From: JBBROS01 sp038229135
GTDB lineage: Bacteria > Pseudomonadota > Alphaproteobacteria > Acetobacterales > Acetobacteraceae
DNA: 64,000 nucleotides
Direction of reading: 5' to 3'
NCBI GenBank assembly: GCA_038229135.1
Contig: JBBROS010000015.1
Location: forward strand, 1-64,000
Every line of letters begins with the position of its first letter. Within the stretch, counting starts at the first letter, position 1. The notes below the pieces were generated by a model. The model was not told the DNA's origin and did no database searches. It was given only the letters and a program-made list of their open reading frames with translations. This document shows positions 36,535 through 44,654 of this stretch, piece by piece. The position numbers were made by a program, and so were the translations under genes.

Positions 36535-37823
36535 GCCCGCACGCCCTGCGGGGCGGCGCCGTCGAAGCCCATGAGCTGCTGGTAGCCGACCCAGAAGCGG
36601 CGGACGAGGCTTTCGGTGATGAGCGTGTCCTGCTGCTCGGGCGCCGCGCGGGACATCTCGATCACGCTGCTGGCCTCGGCGTCCCGCGCGGTGCCGCGCT
36701 GGACCAGCTCGGTGGCCTCCGTGTCCTCCATGCTGATGTAGCCGGCGGGGCCCACCAGGTTGGCCTGCTTGAGGCGCATCGCCCGCAGCTCCGGCGTGTC
36801 GTCCAGATAGCCGAAGAAGTGGAAGACGAGCTCGAAGTGGCCGGGCCCCTTGGGCAGGAGCTGGCGGGCGACCAGCGTGTTGTGGATCTGCTGGATGACG
36901 AGCTGCGGGAAGATCGGCTGGATGTGGTTGGTGGCGAGCTCGTCGAACTCCTGCACCATCTCCAGCACGCTCGGGTCCTCGAGGCGGAAGCCTTCGTCGT
37001 AGCTGCGGATGTTCTGCGCCTTGTAGGCCCCATCGGACGACGACCCCGGCTCGGGCTGCTTGATGGACATGACGATGTTGTGCAGCCCGTGGCGCTCATC
37101 GGCGATGCAGCGGGCCTTCATGCCGACGCGCAGGATGTTGAAGGTGGTGTGGAACAGGTGCAGCAGGCTCGCGTGGTAGGGGTCCTTCACGTTCTCCAGA
37201 TAGAGCTTCCAGTTGCTGTCCGAGAATTGGCGGGTGCAGCCGAGGTATTCGATCGGCTTGTGGAAGATACGGTCCACGTAGGGGCGCATCTGCGGGCCGA
37301 TGTAGTCGGCCAGGGCCTCCACCGTGTCGCTGAACGTGGCGAACACCAGCCCGCCGTAGGACTCCACGCGCAGCTGGCGAAGGCTGTGGTGCCTGGGGTC
37401 GAAGTCCTTCGGCATCCCCGTCATGTCCTTCTGGCCGCGCCGGAAAGGGACGCCCTGGAGGTTGCCCGCGGTGCCGTAGTTCCACTGGTGGTAGACGCAG
37501 GAATGGGACATCGCATTGCCGCGCTGCAGCCGGCAGACGATGGCGCCGCGATGGGCGCAGCGATTGACCCAGGCGGCGAGCGAGCCGTCCTCGTTGCGCG
37601 TCATGACCACCGGGGTGTCGCCGACGAAGGTGCTCTTGAAGTCTCCGGGGCGGGCGATCTCGACCTCGAGGCCGAGGAAGCTCCAGGTCGGGCCGCGGAA
37701 GATCCGCTCCTGCTCGCGCTCGTAGATCTCCTGCGAGCTGAACACCTTGTAGGGCACGCGGGAGCCGTCCGTATGCGGGAACACGGCGAGGGCGGGCGGC
37801 GTCTCGAGGATCGGGTGGTCCAT
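36531..37823 (-). CDS. Aromatic-ring-hydroxylating dioxygenase, large (alpha) subunit
   Basis: 430 residues. Rieske ligands C89/H91 (RCAHRG) and C109/H112 (CVYHQW). The mononuclear iron site is in NVKDPYHASLLH with D214 (bridging), H217 and H222, plus an acidic ligand near D367 (SMEDTEA). The pattern is closest to the anthranilate/salicylate/terephthalate-like branch (KDPYHASLLH), so an aromatic carboxylate or aminoaromatic is the likely substrate. It inserts O2 to give a cis-diol or catechol. First gene of the minus-strand operon alpha-beta-ferredoxin-ATP-grasp. Confidence 0.92.
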   Translation of the reverse strand: MDHPILETPPALAVFPHTDGSRVPYKVFSSQEIYEREQERIFRGPTWSFLGLEVEIARPGDFKSTFVGDTPVVMTRNEDGSLAAWVNRCAHRGAIVCRLQRGNAMSHSCVYHQWNYGTAGNLQGVPFRRGQKDMTGMPKDFDPRHHSLRQLRVESYGGLVFATFSDTVEALADYIGPQMRPYVDRIFHKPIEYLGCTRQFSDSNWKLYLENVKDPYHASLLHLFHTTFNILRVGMKARCIADERHGLHNIVMSIKQPEPGSSSDGAYKAQNIRSYDEGFRLEDPSVLEMVQEFDELATNHIQPIFPQLVIQQIHNTLVARQLLPKGPGHFELVFHFFGYLDDTPELRAMRLKQANLVGPAGYISMEDTEATELVQRGTARDAEASSVIEMSRAAPEQQDTLITESLVRRFWVGYQQLMGFDGAAPQGVRA

Positions 37824-37863
37824 GCGGGCGCTCCATGGCGTTGGGCGTCAGGTGGCGCGTATT

Positions 37864-37882
37864 CCGCACGGCAGGGGTGCGG
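37864..37882. promoter_or_regulatory. Inverted repeat in divergent oxygenase promoter region
   Basis: CCGCAC, 7 bases, GTGCGG, about 40 bases upstream of the alpha-subunit start and about 38 bases before the divergent LmbE-like gene. A possible regulator site; no regulator gene is adjacent. Confidence 0.3.
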
Positions 37883-37919
37883 CTGTCCATAACGGGCGGA
37901 GGCCGGGTAGGCTCCCGCC

Positions 37920-38435
37920 ATGGTGACGCCTCCCCCCGAAGCGGCCGGTTGGCGCGCGATCCTCGGTGATGCAACGGCGCTGGTGCTGGCGACGCACCCT
38001 GGCGACGAGGCGGGGCGGTTCGGTGGCCTGGTGGCACAGGCCTGCGCGTCGGGCCGGCCGCCCATTGTCGCGGTGCTGACCGACGGCAGCTTCGGGCTCG
38101 AGGGGGCGGCCGGGCAGGCGGAGGCGCTGCGGCGGGAGCGGGCGTCCCGGGCGGGCGCTGCCGGGCTGGGGCTCGATCCGGACCGGCTGCTGTTCGTGGG
38201 CCTGTTCGACGGCTGCGTGCCGACCGAGGGCACGCTGGCCGAGGCGGTGGTGGCCGCGCTCGACCTGGTGATGTGGCGCAACGATTGCCGAGTGCTGTGC
38301 GCGGCGGCCGAAGGCGATGCGGACACGCGGGCGGCTGCGCGGCTGGCCCAGGCCGTGGCGGCGCGGACCGGGCTGCGGCTGGTGCTGCTGGAGGATGGCC
38401 GAATGCCGGCTCGCGGCGTCGAACCGCGGGCCTGA
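37920..38435 (+). CDS. Degenerate PIG-L/LmbE-like protein
   Basis: 171 residues. The fold matches PIG-L/LmbE deacetylases (ALVLATHPGDEAGRFGGL, LRRERASRAGAAGLGL, FVGLFDG). The zinc motif H-P-D-D-E reads H-P-G-D-E, and the usual downstream D-x-H-x-D-H region reads G-D-A-D-T-R, so at least one metal His and one Asp are missing. It is also shorter than the usual 220-280. Probably inactive as a deacetylase, or altered in function. It diverges from the dioxygenase operon. Confidence 0.65.
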   Translation: MVTPPPEAAGWRAILGDATALVLATHPGDEAGRFGGLVAQACASGRPPIVAVLTDGSFGLEGAAGQAEALRRERASRAGAAGLGLDPDRLLFVGLFDGCVPTEGTLAEAVVAALDLVMWRNDCRVLCAAAEGDADTRAAARLAQAVAARTGLRLVLLEDGRMPARGVEPRA

Positions 38436-38538
38436 CTGATCTCGGTTCAGGACGCCGGTGTCATGGCGTGACGATTGCATCCATGTTCGGTGTCATCCAG
38501 CATGCGGACGGCACGTTGCAACCGTTGGGAGCCCGACC

Positions 38539-40116
38539 ATGATGAACCGCCGTACAGCGCTGGCAGCGGGCGCCGCAGCGCTCAGCAGCCTCGCCCGCCC
38601 CTCCATCGCCCAGCCGGCGAACGTCCTGCGCTTCGTGCCGCAGGCGAACCTCTCCAGTCTCGACCCCATCTGGACCACCGCCACCGTCGCCGCCGAGCAC
38701 GGCTATTGCGTGTGGGACACGATCTACGGCCTGGATGAGACGCTCACCCCGCAGCCGCAGATGGCGGCCGGGCACACGGAGAGCGCGGACGGCCTCACCT
38801 TCACCATCACGCTCCGCGACAAGCTGAAGTTCAGCGACGGCACCCCGGTGCTGGCCCGCGACTGCGTGCAGTCCATCATGCGCTGGTCCAAGCGCAACCC
38901 CATGGGCGGCACGCTCATGAGCCGCTGCAACGAGCTGGTGGCGCTCGACGACAAGCGGCTCGAGTTCCGCATGAAGAAGCGCTTCCCGCTCACCGCCTAC
39001 GTGCTGGGCGGCGAGGGCTGCTTCATCATGCCCGAGCGGATCGCCATGACCGACCCGTATACGCAGGTGACCGAGATCGTGGCGTCCGGCCCCTTCAAGT
39101 TCCTGCCCAACGAGTATGTGTCCGGCTCGCTCGCCGCCTATGCCCGCAACGAGCACTACACGCCGCGGCAGGAGCAGCCCTCCATGTGGGCCGGCGGCAA
39201 GATGGCGTATTTCGACCGCGTCGAGTTCCGCATCCTGCCGGACCCGGCGACCGCCGCCGCCGCCCTCGGCAAGGGCGAGGTGGACTGGTGGGAGAACCCG
39301 CTGCCCGACCTGCTGCCGCAGCTCCGCCGCAACAAGGCGCTGAAGGCCGAGGTGCTCGATCCGTTGGGCGCCCTGGGCGTGATCCGCTTCAACCACCTGC
39401 ACCCGCCGTTCGACAACCCGAAGCTCCGCCGCGCCCTGCTGCCGGCCATCAACCAGCGCGAGTTCCTGGAAGCCTTCTTCGGGGACCTCACGGACGAGCT
39501 CGGCCGCACCGGCGCCGGCTTCTTCACCGCCAACACCCCATCGGCCAACGATGCCGGCATGGAGGCGCTGAGCGGGCCCCGCAGCATCGAGCTGTCCAGG
39601 AAGCTCATCGCCGAGAGTGGCTACAAGGGCGAGGAGATCCTGCTGATGTCGCCCAGCGACCAGCCCAACCTGTTCGCGGCCTGCAACGTCGCGCAGGACC
39701 TGTTCAAGCGGCTCGGCCTGAACGTGAACTACCAGGTGATGGACTGGGGCACGCTCGTCAGCCGGCGCGCCAACAAGACCCCGGCGGCGCAGGGCGGGTG
39801 GAACATCTTCATCACCACCTGGGCCGGCCTTGCCACCTCCAACCCCGGCAGCAGCCAGATCCTGCGGGGCAACGGCGAGGCCGGGTGGTTCGGCTGGGCG
39901 ACGATGCCGGAGATGGAGAAGCTGCGGGACAGCTGGTTCGACGCGCCCGACCTGGCCACGCAGAAGCAGATCGCCCGGCAGATGCAGGTCCAGGCCTTTC
40001 AGGACGTGCCCGTCATCCCGACCGGCATGTGGTTCACCGCCACCGCCTTCCGCGCGAACCTCACCGGGATCATCAAGTCCGGCACGCCGCTGATGTGGAA
40101 CGTGAAGCGGGTGTAG
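38539..40116 (+). CDS. Family-5 ABC substrate-binding protein, orphan pair copy 1
   Basis: 525 residues with a Tat-like leader (MMNRRTALAAGAAALSSL). Mature blocks NVLRFVPQANLSSLDPIWTT, PQPQMAAGHTESADG, ASGPFKF, PPFDNPKLRRALLPAINQ and YQVMDWGTLVSRRA. TGGGAG lies about 7 bases before ATG ATG. Very similar throughout to the next protein (shared LDPIWTT/LDPVWTT, PPFDNP-LRRALLPAINQ, QVMDWGTLV). No permease or ATPase is adjacent. A longer N-terminal frame is rejected. Confidence 0.9.
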   Translation: MMNRRTALAAGAAALSSLARPSIAQPANVLRFVPQANLSSLDPIWTTATVAAEHGYCVWDTIYGLDETLTPQPQMAAGHTESADGLTFTITLRDKLKFSDGTPVLARDCVQSIMRWSKRNPMGGTLMSRCNELVALDDKRLEFRMKKRFPLTAYVLGGEGCFIMPERIAMTDPYTQVTEIVASGPFKFLPNEYVSGSLAAYARNEHYTPRQEQPSMWAGGKMAYFDRVEFRILPDPATAAAALGKGEVDWWENPLPDLLPQLRRNKALKAEVLDPLGALGVIRFNHLHPPFDNPKLRRALLPAINQREFLEAFFGDLTDELGRTGAGFFTANTPSANDAGMEALSGPRSIELSRKLIAESGYKGEEILLMSPSDQPNLFAACNVAQDLFKRLGLNVNYQVMDWGTLVSRRANKTPAAQGGWNIFITTWAGLATSNPGSSQILRGNGEAGWFGWATMPEMEKLRDSWFDAPDLATQKQIARQMQVQAFQDVPVIPTGMWFTATAFRANLTGIIKSGTPLMWNVKRV

Positions 40117-40226
40117 CGTCGGCTGGCGCGGCGGCCGTCCAGGCCTCGCGCCAGCCACCCTGCCATCACCGCGGGCCGCAGGCTGCTCGGCCATGATACC
40201 CTTCCCGCCGCAACGGAGGCACACCC

Positions 40227-41816
40227 TTGGACCGTCGCTCCTTCCTCGCCACGACCGGGGCTGCCTTCGCGGCCGGCACCGGGTTCCTGGCCGCACCCGC
40301 CTTGGGCCAGCCCGCGCGTGTCCTGAAATTCGTGCCGGAGGCCGATTTGGCCGTGCTGGACCCGGTCTGGACCACCTCGTCGCAGACCACGCAGCACGCG
40401 TTCCTGGTTTACGACACCCTCTTCGGCCTGGACGCCGCCTTCCAGCCGCAGCCGCAGATGCTGGCCGGCTACAAGGCCGAGGAGGGCGGACGCAGCTGGA
40501 CCCTGGTCCTGCGCGATGGCCTGCTGTTCCACGACGGCAGCAAGGTGCTCGCGCGGGACTGCGTGGCCAGCATCCGCCGCTGGGGCCTGCGGGACCCGTT
40601 CGGCCAGGCGCTCCTGGCTGCCATGGACGACATCGCGGCGCCGGATGACCGCACCATCGTGCTGCGCATGAAGTACCCGTTCCCGGTGCCCATGGCGCTC
40701 GGCAAGTCCACCGCGAACGTCTGCGCGATCATGCCGGAGCGCCTGGCCACGACGGACGCGTTCAAGGCCGTGACGGAGGTCGTCGGCAGCGGCCCCTTCC
40801 GCTTCAAGGCGGACGAGCGCGTGCCCGGCGCACGGGTCGTGTATGAACGCAACGCCGCCTACGTCCCTCGCGAGCGGGGCGAGGTCTCGGGCTCGGCCGG
40901 GCCCAAGATCGTGCATTTCGACCGGGTCGAGTGGTCCATCCTGCCGGACCCGGCCACCGCCGCCGCCGCCATCCAGACGGGCGAGATCGACTGGCTGCTG
41001 ACCCCGAACGCGGACCTCATCGACAGCCTGCGCAAGCGTCGGGACGTATCCATCCGCGTGCTGGTCGCCGCCGGCGCCGTGTCCTGCATGCGGTTCAACC
41101 AGCTCCAGCCGCCCTTCGACAACCCGGCGCTCCGCCGCGCGCTGCTGCCCGCCATCAACCAGTCCGACTACATGATCGCGGTCAACGGCGACGACAAAGC
41201 CCGCTGGCGCGAGGGCATCGGCTACTTCTCGCCCGGCACCCCCATGGCCAACGATGCCGGCATGGCCGCGCTGACGGGCCCCCGCAGCCTCGATGCCGCC
41301 AAGCGGGCGCTCGCCGCCGCCGGCTACCGCAACGAGCGCGTGGTGCTTCTCGGCCCGGCGGACGTGCCCTACGCCAAGATCCTCGCCGACGTGACCGCCG
41401 ACCTGTTCACGCGCCTCGGCCTCAACCTGGACTACCAGGTGATGGACTGGGGCACGCTGGTGCAACGCCGGGCGAAAACGGAGCCGATCGAGCAGGGCGG
41501 CTGGAACGTGTTCCAAACCAACTGGCCCGGCCCCGACCAGGCCAACCCCGCGGGCCACGTGTTCCTCCGCGCCAACGGCCGCAGCGCCGCCCCGGGATGG
41601 CCCACGAGCCCCCGCCTGGAAAGCCTACGCGACGAGTGGCTGCGCACCGAGGCCCTATCCGAGCAGCAGCGGATCGCCCGCGACATGCAGCTCCAGGCCT
41701 TCGAGGACGTGCCCTACATCCCGCTTGGCAAGACCATCTCGCCCAGCGCCCTGCGTGCCGATCTGCGGGACGTGGTGGAGGGCCAGGCCGTGTTCTGGAA
41801 CATCCGGCGCGCATGA
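40227..41816 (+). CDS. Family-5 ABC substrate-binding protein, orphan pair copy 2
   Basis: 529 residues from a TTG start with GGAGG 7 bases upstream. Leader DRRSFLATTGAAFAAG with cleavage near ALGQ. Same block pattern as the preceding SBP, so the two are tandem duplicates. The stop overlaps the start of an SDR dehydrogenase gene (ATGA), linking uptake to oxidation of the ligand. It may use the permeases at 26708-28643, which lack an SBP; this is inference. Confidence 0.9.
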   Translation: MDRRSFLATTGAAFAAGTGFLAAPALGQPARVLKFVPEADLAVLDPVWTTSSQTTQHAFLVYDTLFGLDAAFQPQPQMLAGYKAEEGGRSWTLVLRDGLLFHDGSKVLARDCVASIRRWGLRDPFGQALLAAMDDIAAPDDRTIVLRMKYPFPVPMALGKSTANVCAIMPERLATTDAFKAVTEVVGSGPFRFKADERVPGARVVYERNAAYVPRERGEVSGSAGPKIVHFDRVEWSILPDPATAAAAIQTGEIDWLLTPNADLIDSLRKRRDVSIRVLVAAGAVSCMRFNQLQPPFDNPALRRALLPAINQSDYMIAVNGDDKARWREGIGYFSPGTPMANDAGMAALTGPRSLDAAKRALAAAGYRNERVVLLGPADVPYAKILADVTADLFTRLGLNLDYQVMDWGTLVQRRAKTEPIEQGGWNVFQTNWPGPDQANPAGHVFLRANGRSAAPGWPTSPRLESLRDEWLRTEALSEQQRIARDMQLQAFEDVPYIPLGKTISPSALRADLRDVVEGQAVFWNIRRA

Positions 41817-42562
41817 AGGTCGCGATCATCACCGGCGGCGCGCGCGGGATCGGCCGCGGCTGCGCCCTCGCCCTCGCCCGGGCCGGCTGGTCCATCGCGC
41901 TGGTGGACCTGCTGGCGGCCGAGATGGCGCGCACGGAGGCCGAGATCAGGACGCTGGGCCAGGAGGCGCTCTGCCTCGAGGCGGACGTCAGCGACTACAC
42001 GCGTGCGGGCGAGGTGGCGCAGGAGGTGATGGCCCGCTTCGGCCGCATCGACTTCCTGCTGAACAACGCCGGCAAGGGCAACCCGGCCGGCATCCTCGAG
42101 ATCGAGGAAGCGGAGTTCGACCGCACCATCGCCGTCAACCTCAAGAGCTGCTTCAACTACATCCGCGCCGTGGCCCCGCACATGCTGGCCCAGGGCGGCG
42201 GGCGCATCGCCAGCATGAGCTCCATGAACGCCCATTCAGGCGGGGTCACGGCGGCGTTCAGCAAGTTCTCCTACGCCGCGGCCAAGGCTGGCATCCTCGG
42301 CATGACCCGGGCGCTCGCCAAGGAGCTGGGGCCGACCATCCTGGTCAACGCCATCTGCCCTGGCCTGATCCAGACCGAGCTCGCCACCAAGAACCCGGTC
42401 ATCGTGGAACGGGGCGCAGCCATCGCCCGCGATGGCATCGCGCTGCACCGCATGGGAAGCGTGGACGACGTGGCGCAGCTCGTCCTGTTCCTGGCTCAGT
42501 CCGAACCGTGCTTCATCACCGGGCAGGACTTCAACGTGGACGGCTTCCAATACAACATCTGA
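41813..42562 (+). CDS. Short-chain dehydrogenase/reductase (SDR) 1
   Basis: 249 residues. Classical SDR: NAD(P) motif TGGARGIG at 8-15, NNAG (LLNNAGKGNPAG), catalytic Ser in SMSSMNAHS, YAAAK (Tyr/Lys), then the C-terminal SEPCFITGQDFNVDG. Substrate unknown. It is coupled to the upstream SBP gene by a 4-base overlap. FabG-like overall. Confidence 0.9.
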   Translation: MKVAIITGGARGIGRGCALALARAGWSIALVDLLAAEMARTEAEIRTLGQEALCLEADVSDYTRAGEVAQEVMARFGRIDFLLNNAGKGNPAGILEIEEAEFDRTIAVNLKSCFNYIRAVAPHMLAQGGGRIASMSSMNAHSGGVTAAFSKFSYAAAKAGILGMTRALAKELGPTILVNAICPGLIQTELATKNPVIVERGAAIARDGIALHRMGSVDDVAQLVLFLAQSEPCFITGQDFNVDGFQYNI

Positions 42563-42609
42563 GGCTGCACCGGGCGGACAACGGCCGCAGCACGAGGGGG
42601 ACGTAGGCC

Positions 42610-43395
42610 ATGGATCACGACTTCACGGGCCAAGGCGTCGTCGTCACCGGCGCGCTCGGCATCTACGGCACCTGGATCGCGGACGCGTTCGCGCGCGCCG
42701 GGGCAACGCTCTGCCTGACGGACAGGGACGCGGCCCGGCTGGACGCGCGCCTGGCCGCGTCCGGCGCTGCGGCTGGCAGCTTCGCCCACCCCGCGAACCT
42801 CACGGACGATGCGGCACTCGCCGGGCTCCTCGCGGCGGTGTCCGAGCGTTGGGGCGCCGCGGACATCCTGGTCAACAACGCCGGCGTGTATCCGAGCGGC
42901 TTCCTGCTGGACATCGACGCTGCCGAATGGGACCGCATCATGGACCTGAACGTGCGCGTGCCGTTCCTGCTCACCCAGGGCATCACGAAGCAGATGATCG
43001 CGACCGGCCGCAAAGGCTCCGTCGTCAACATCTCCTCCGGCGCCGCCCACCGGATGCGCCGGACGGTGGTGCCCTACTGCCTGTCCAAGACCGCGCTCGA
43101 CCGCCTCACCAAAGGCTACGCCCTCGAGCTCGCCCCCTACGGCATCCGCGTCAACGCCGTCGAGCCCGGCTTCGCCCCCGGCAGCACCGTGAATCCGCTG
43201 ACCGAGGAACACGTCCGCCAAACCGCAAGCGGCATTCCCATGGGCCGCGTGTCCGGCCCGAACGATGCGGCTGGCGCGGTGCTCTATCTGTGCTCGGCCG
43301 CCGCCTCCTACATCACCGGCACGTCCATCGCGGTGGATGGCGGCAACTCGATCGGGTCCATGGCGGTCCACCAGGCGAAGAAGACGCCGCTGTAA
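42610..43395 (+). CDS. Short-chain dehydrogenase/reductase (SDR) 2
   Basis: 261 residues. The cofactor loop is TGALGIYG rather than the usual TGxxxGIG, with two spaced glycines kept. VNNAGVYPSG, catalytic Ser in NISSGAA and Y-C-L-S-K supply the active site, with ASYITGTSIAVDGG at the end. It follows SDR 1 by 47 bases and is probably co-transcribed. The pair may oxidise then reduce successive groups of an imported polyol or sugar acid. Confidence 0.9.
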   Translation: MDHDFTGQGVVVTGALGIYGTWIADAFARAGATLCLTDRDAARLDARLAASGAAAGSFAHPANLTDDAALAGLLAAVSERWGAADILVNNAGVYPSGFLLDIDAAEWDRIMDLNVRVPFLLTQGITKQMIATGRKGSVVNISSGAAHRMRRTVVPYCLSKTALDRLTKGYALELAPYGIRVNAVEPGFAPGSTVNPLTEEHVRQTASGIPMGRVSGPNDAAGAVLYLCSAAASYITGTSIAVDGGNSIGSMAVHQAKKTPL

Positions 43396-43403
43396 GTGGG
43401 AGG

Positions 43404-43420
43404 CCAGGGCGCTGCCCTGG
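43404..43420. terminator. Hairpin after SDR operon
   Basis: CCAGGGC-GCT-GCCCTGG, a perfect 7-bp stem 9 bases after the stop. No T-run follows, so it is only a weak candidate for an intrinsic terminator. The rest of the gap to 43598 shows no gene. Confidence 0.35.
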
Positions 43421-43598
43421 ACCACCTGTGGTTCGGGCGAAAACCAGCGGCTCCAAGGGCACCATCGCCCTGAACCCTTCGCTGCGCCTGCGACCGACGC
43501 CTGAAGGGTCATACGGAGACGGGCGCGCACCGGTGACCGGGCAACCGCGTCGAGGTCATTACGGGAGACCGCTTCGAAGCCGACGCGCCGGTGTGACA

Positions 43599-44636
43599 CT
43601 AAAATTCAGTGCCGGCACGCGTTCCCACCCGGCCCGGTCTGCCGCTCACAGGCGACGAGCCGAAGCGGGTCCAGCCCGGGACCTGCGCGGCCAGGTTGAC
43701 CTCCTTCCACTTCGGATGTCGGGGTGGACGCTGGAATTGCGCGAACTTGTCCGACAGCGCGGCGATGAACCGCTGGATCCTGGCATACCGCTCGCTCCCA
43801 GAGGGCCACGCATACGCGGCCATCACCGCGCCGACCGCGAGCGTATCGACGGCCTGGCCGGCGGCAATCAGGGCTGGGTAGTCATGGTCTGACAGTTGTG
43901 ACGGCAGGTAGCTCTCCAGCAGCGCCGCGGTCGCAGGAAGCGGCAGGAAGCGCAGGCCCGACGCAGCCGGTACGGACGCGAACAACCCGGCCGGGCTGCC
44001 GGCGACATAGACCAGGGCTGCGATACCGCCGTCCATCAACTGGCGCAGTGCATTCGCCTGCGATTCGAATCTGGGCTGGATGTCGACGTTCAACGACTTG
44101 AACAGCAGCGACCCGGTTATGGCGGTACCGCTACCACGGACGTCGATGTTGACCGGCTTGCCATCGAGGTCCTCGAGCCGCTTGACCTCGGGGCGCGCCA
44201 GAACATGGATTTCCTCATCATACAGCTTGGCGATGTAGTTCACGCGGCTTGCCACCCCGGGGAACATCTGCTCCCGAAGCACGTAGGCCAGTGCATCCGA
44301 TTGCACGATCCCGACATCGATGCCGCGCAGATGGATGATGTCAGCGATGTTCTGGACCGAGCCCTTACCCAGGACCGGCAGGATCCGGAGCCGGTCCGCG
44401 TCATCGAGCACGGTGGCGAGGTCGGCCGCGATCCGGACATAGGTGCCGTCGATGCCGCCGGAAATCACGCCCACCGTGCCGCTGTTCGCCCGTGAACCGG
44501 GGACCAGTGGAAAGGCAGGCTGGCCGCGGGGCGCCGCCGGCTGCAGGCCCCCTTGTGCTGCGGCGATGGCGCCCGGCACCGCCGCCAAAGACGCGCCGAG
44601 AAGCATACTGCGGCGCGTGGACGACCCGTCAGACAT
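43599..44636 (-). CDS. TAXI-family TRAP transporter solute-binding protein
   Basis: 345 residues with a Tat-like leader (STRRSMLLGASLAAVPG). TAXI features: GVISGGIDGTYVRIAADLATVL near 55-75, VGIVQSDALAYV, and DLDGKPVNIDVRGSGTAITGS. TAXI proteins bind carboxylates or amino acids for TRAP permeases. No DctM/DctQ-like gene is present here, so it is an orphan. It lies 18 bases downstream of the large AAA ATPase gene. Confidence 0.87.
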   Translation of the reverse strand: MSDGSSTRRSMLLGASLAAVPGAIAAAQGGLQPAAPRGQPAFPLVPGSRANSGTVGVISGGIDGTYVRIAADLATVLDDADRLRILPVLGKGSVQNIADIIHLRGIDVGIVQSDALAYVLREQMFPGVASRVNYIAKLYDEEIHVLARPEVKRLEDLDGKPVNIDVRGSGTAITGSLLFKSLNVDIQPRFESQANALRQLMDGGIAALVYVAGSPAGLFASVPAASGLRFLPLPATAALLESYLPSQLSDHDYPALIAAGQAVDTLAVGAVMAAYAWPSGSERYARIQRFIAALSDKFAQFQRPPRHPKWKEVNLAAQVPGWTRFGSSPVSGRPGRVGTRAGTEF

Positions 44637-44654
44637 GTGCCGTGTCTCCCAAAA

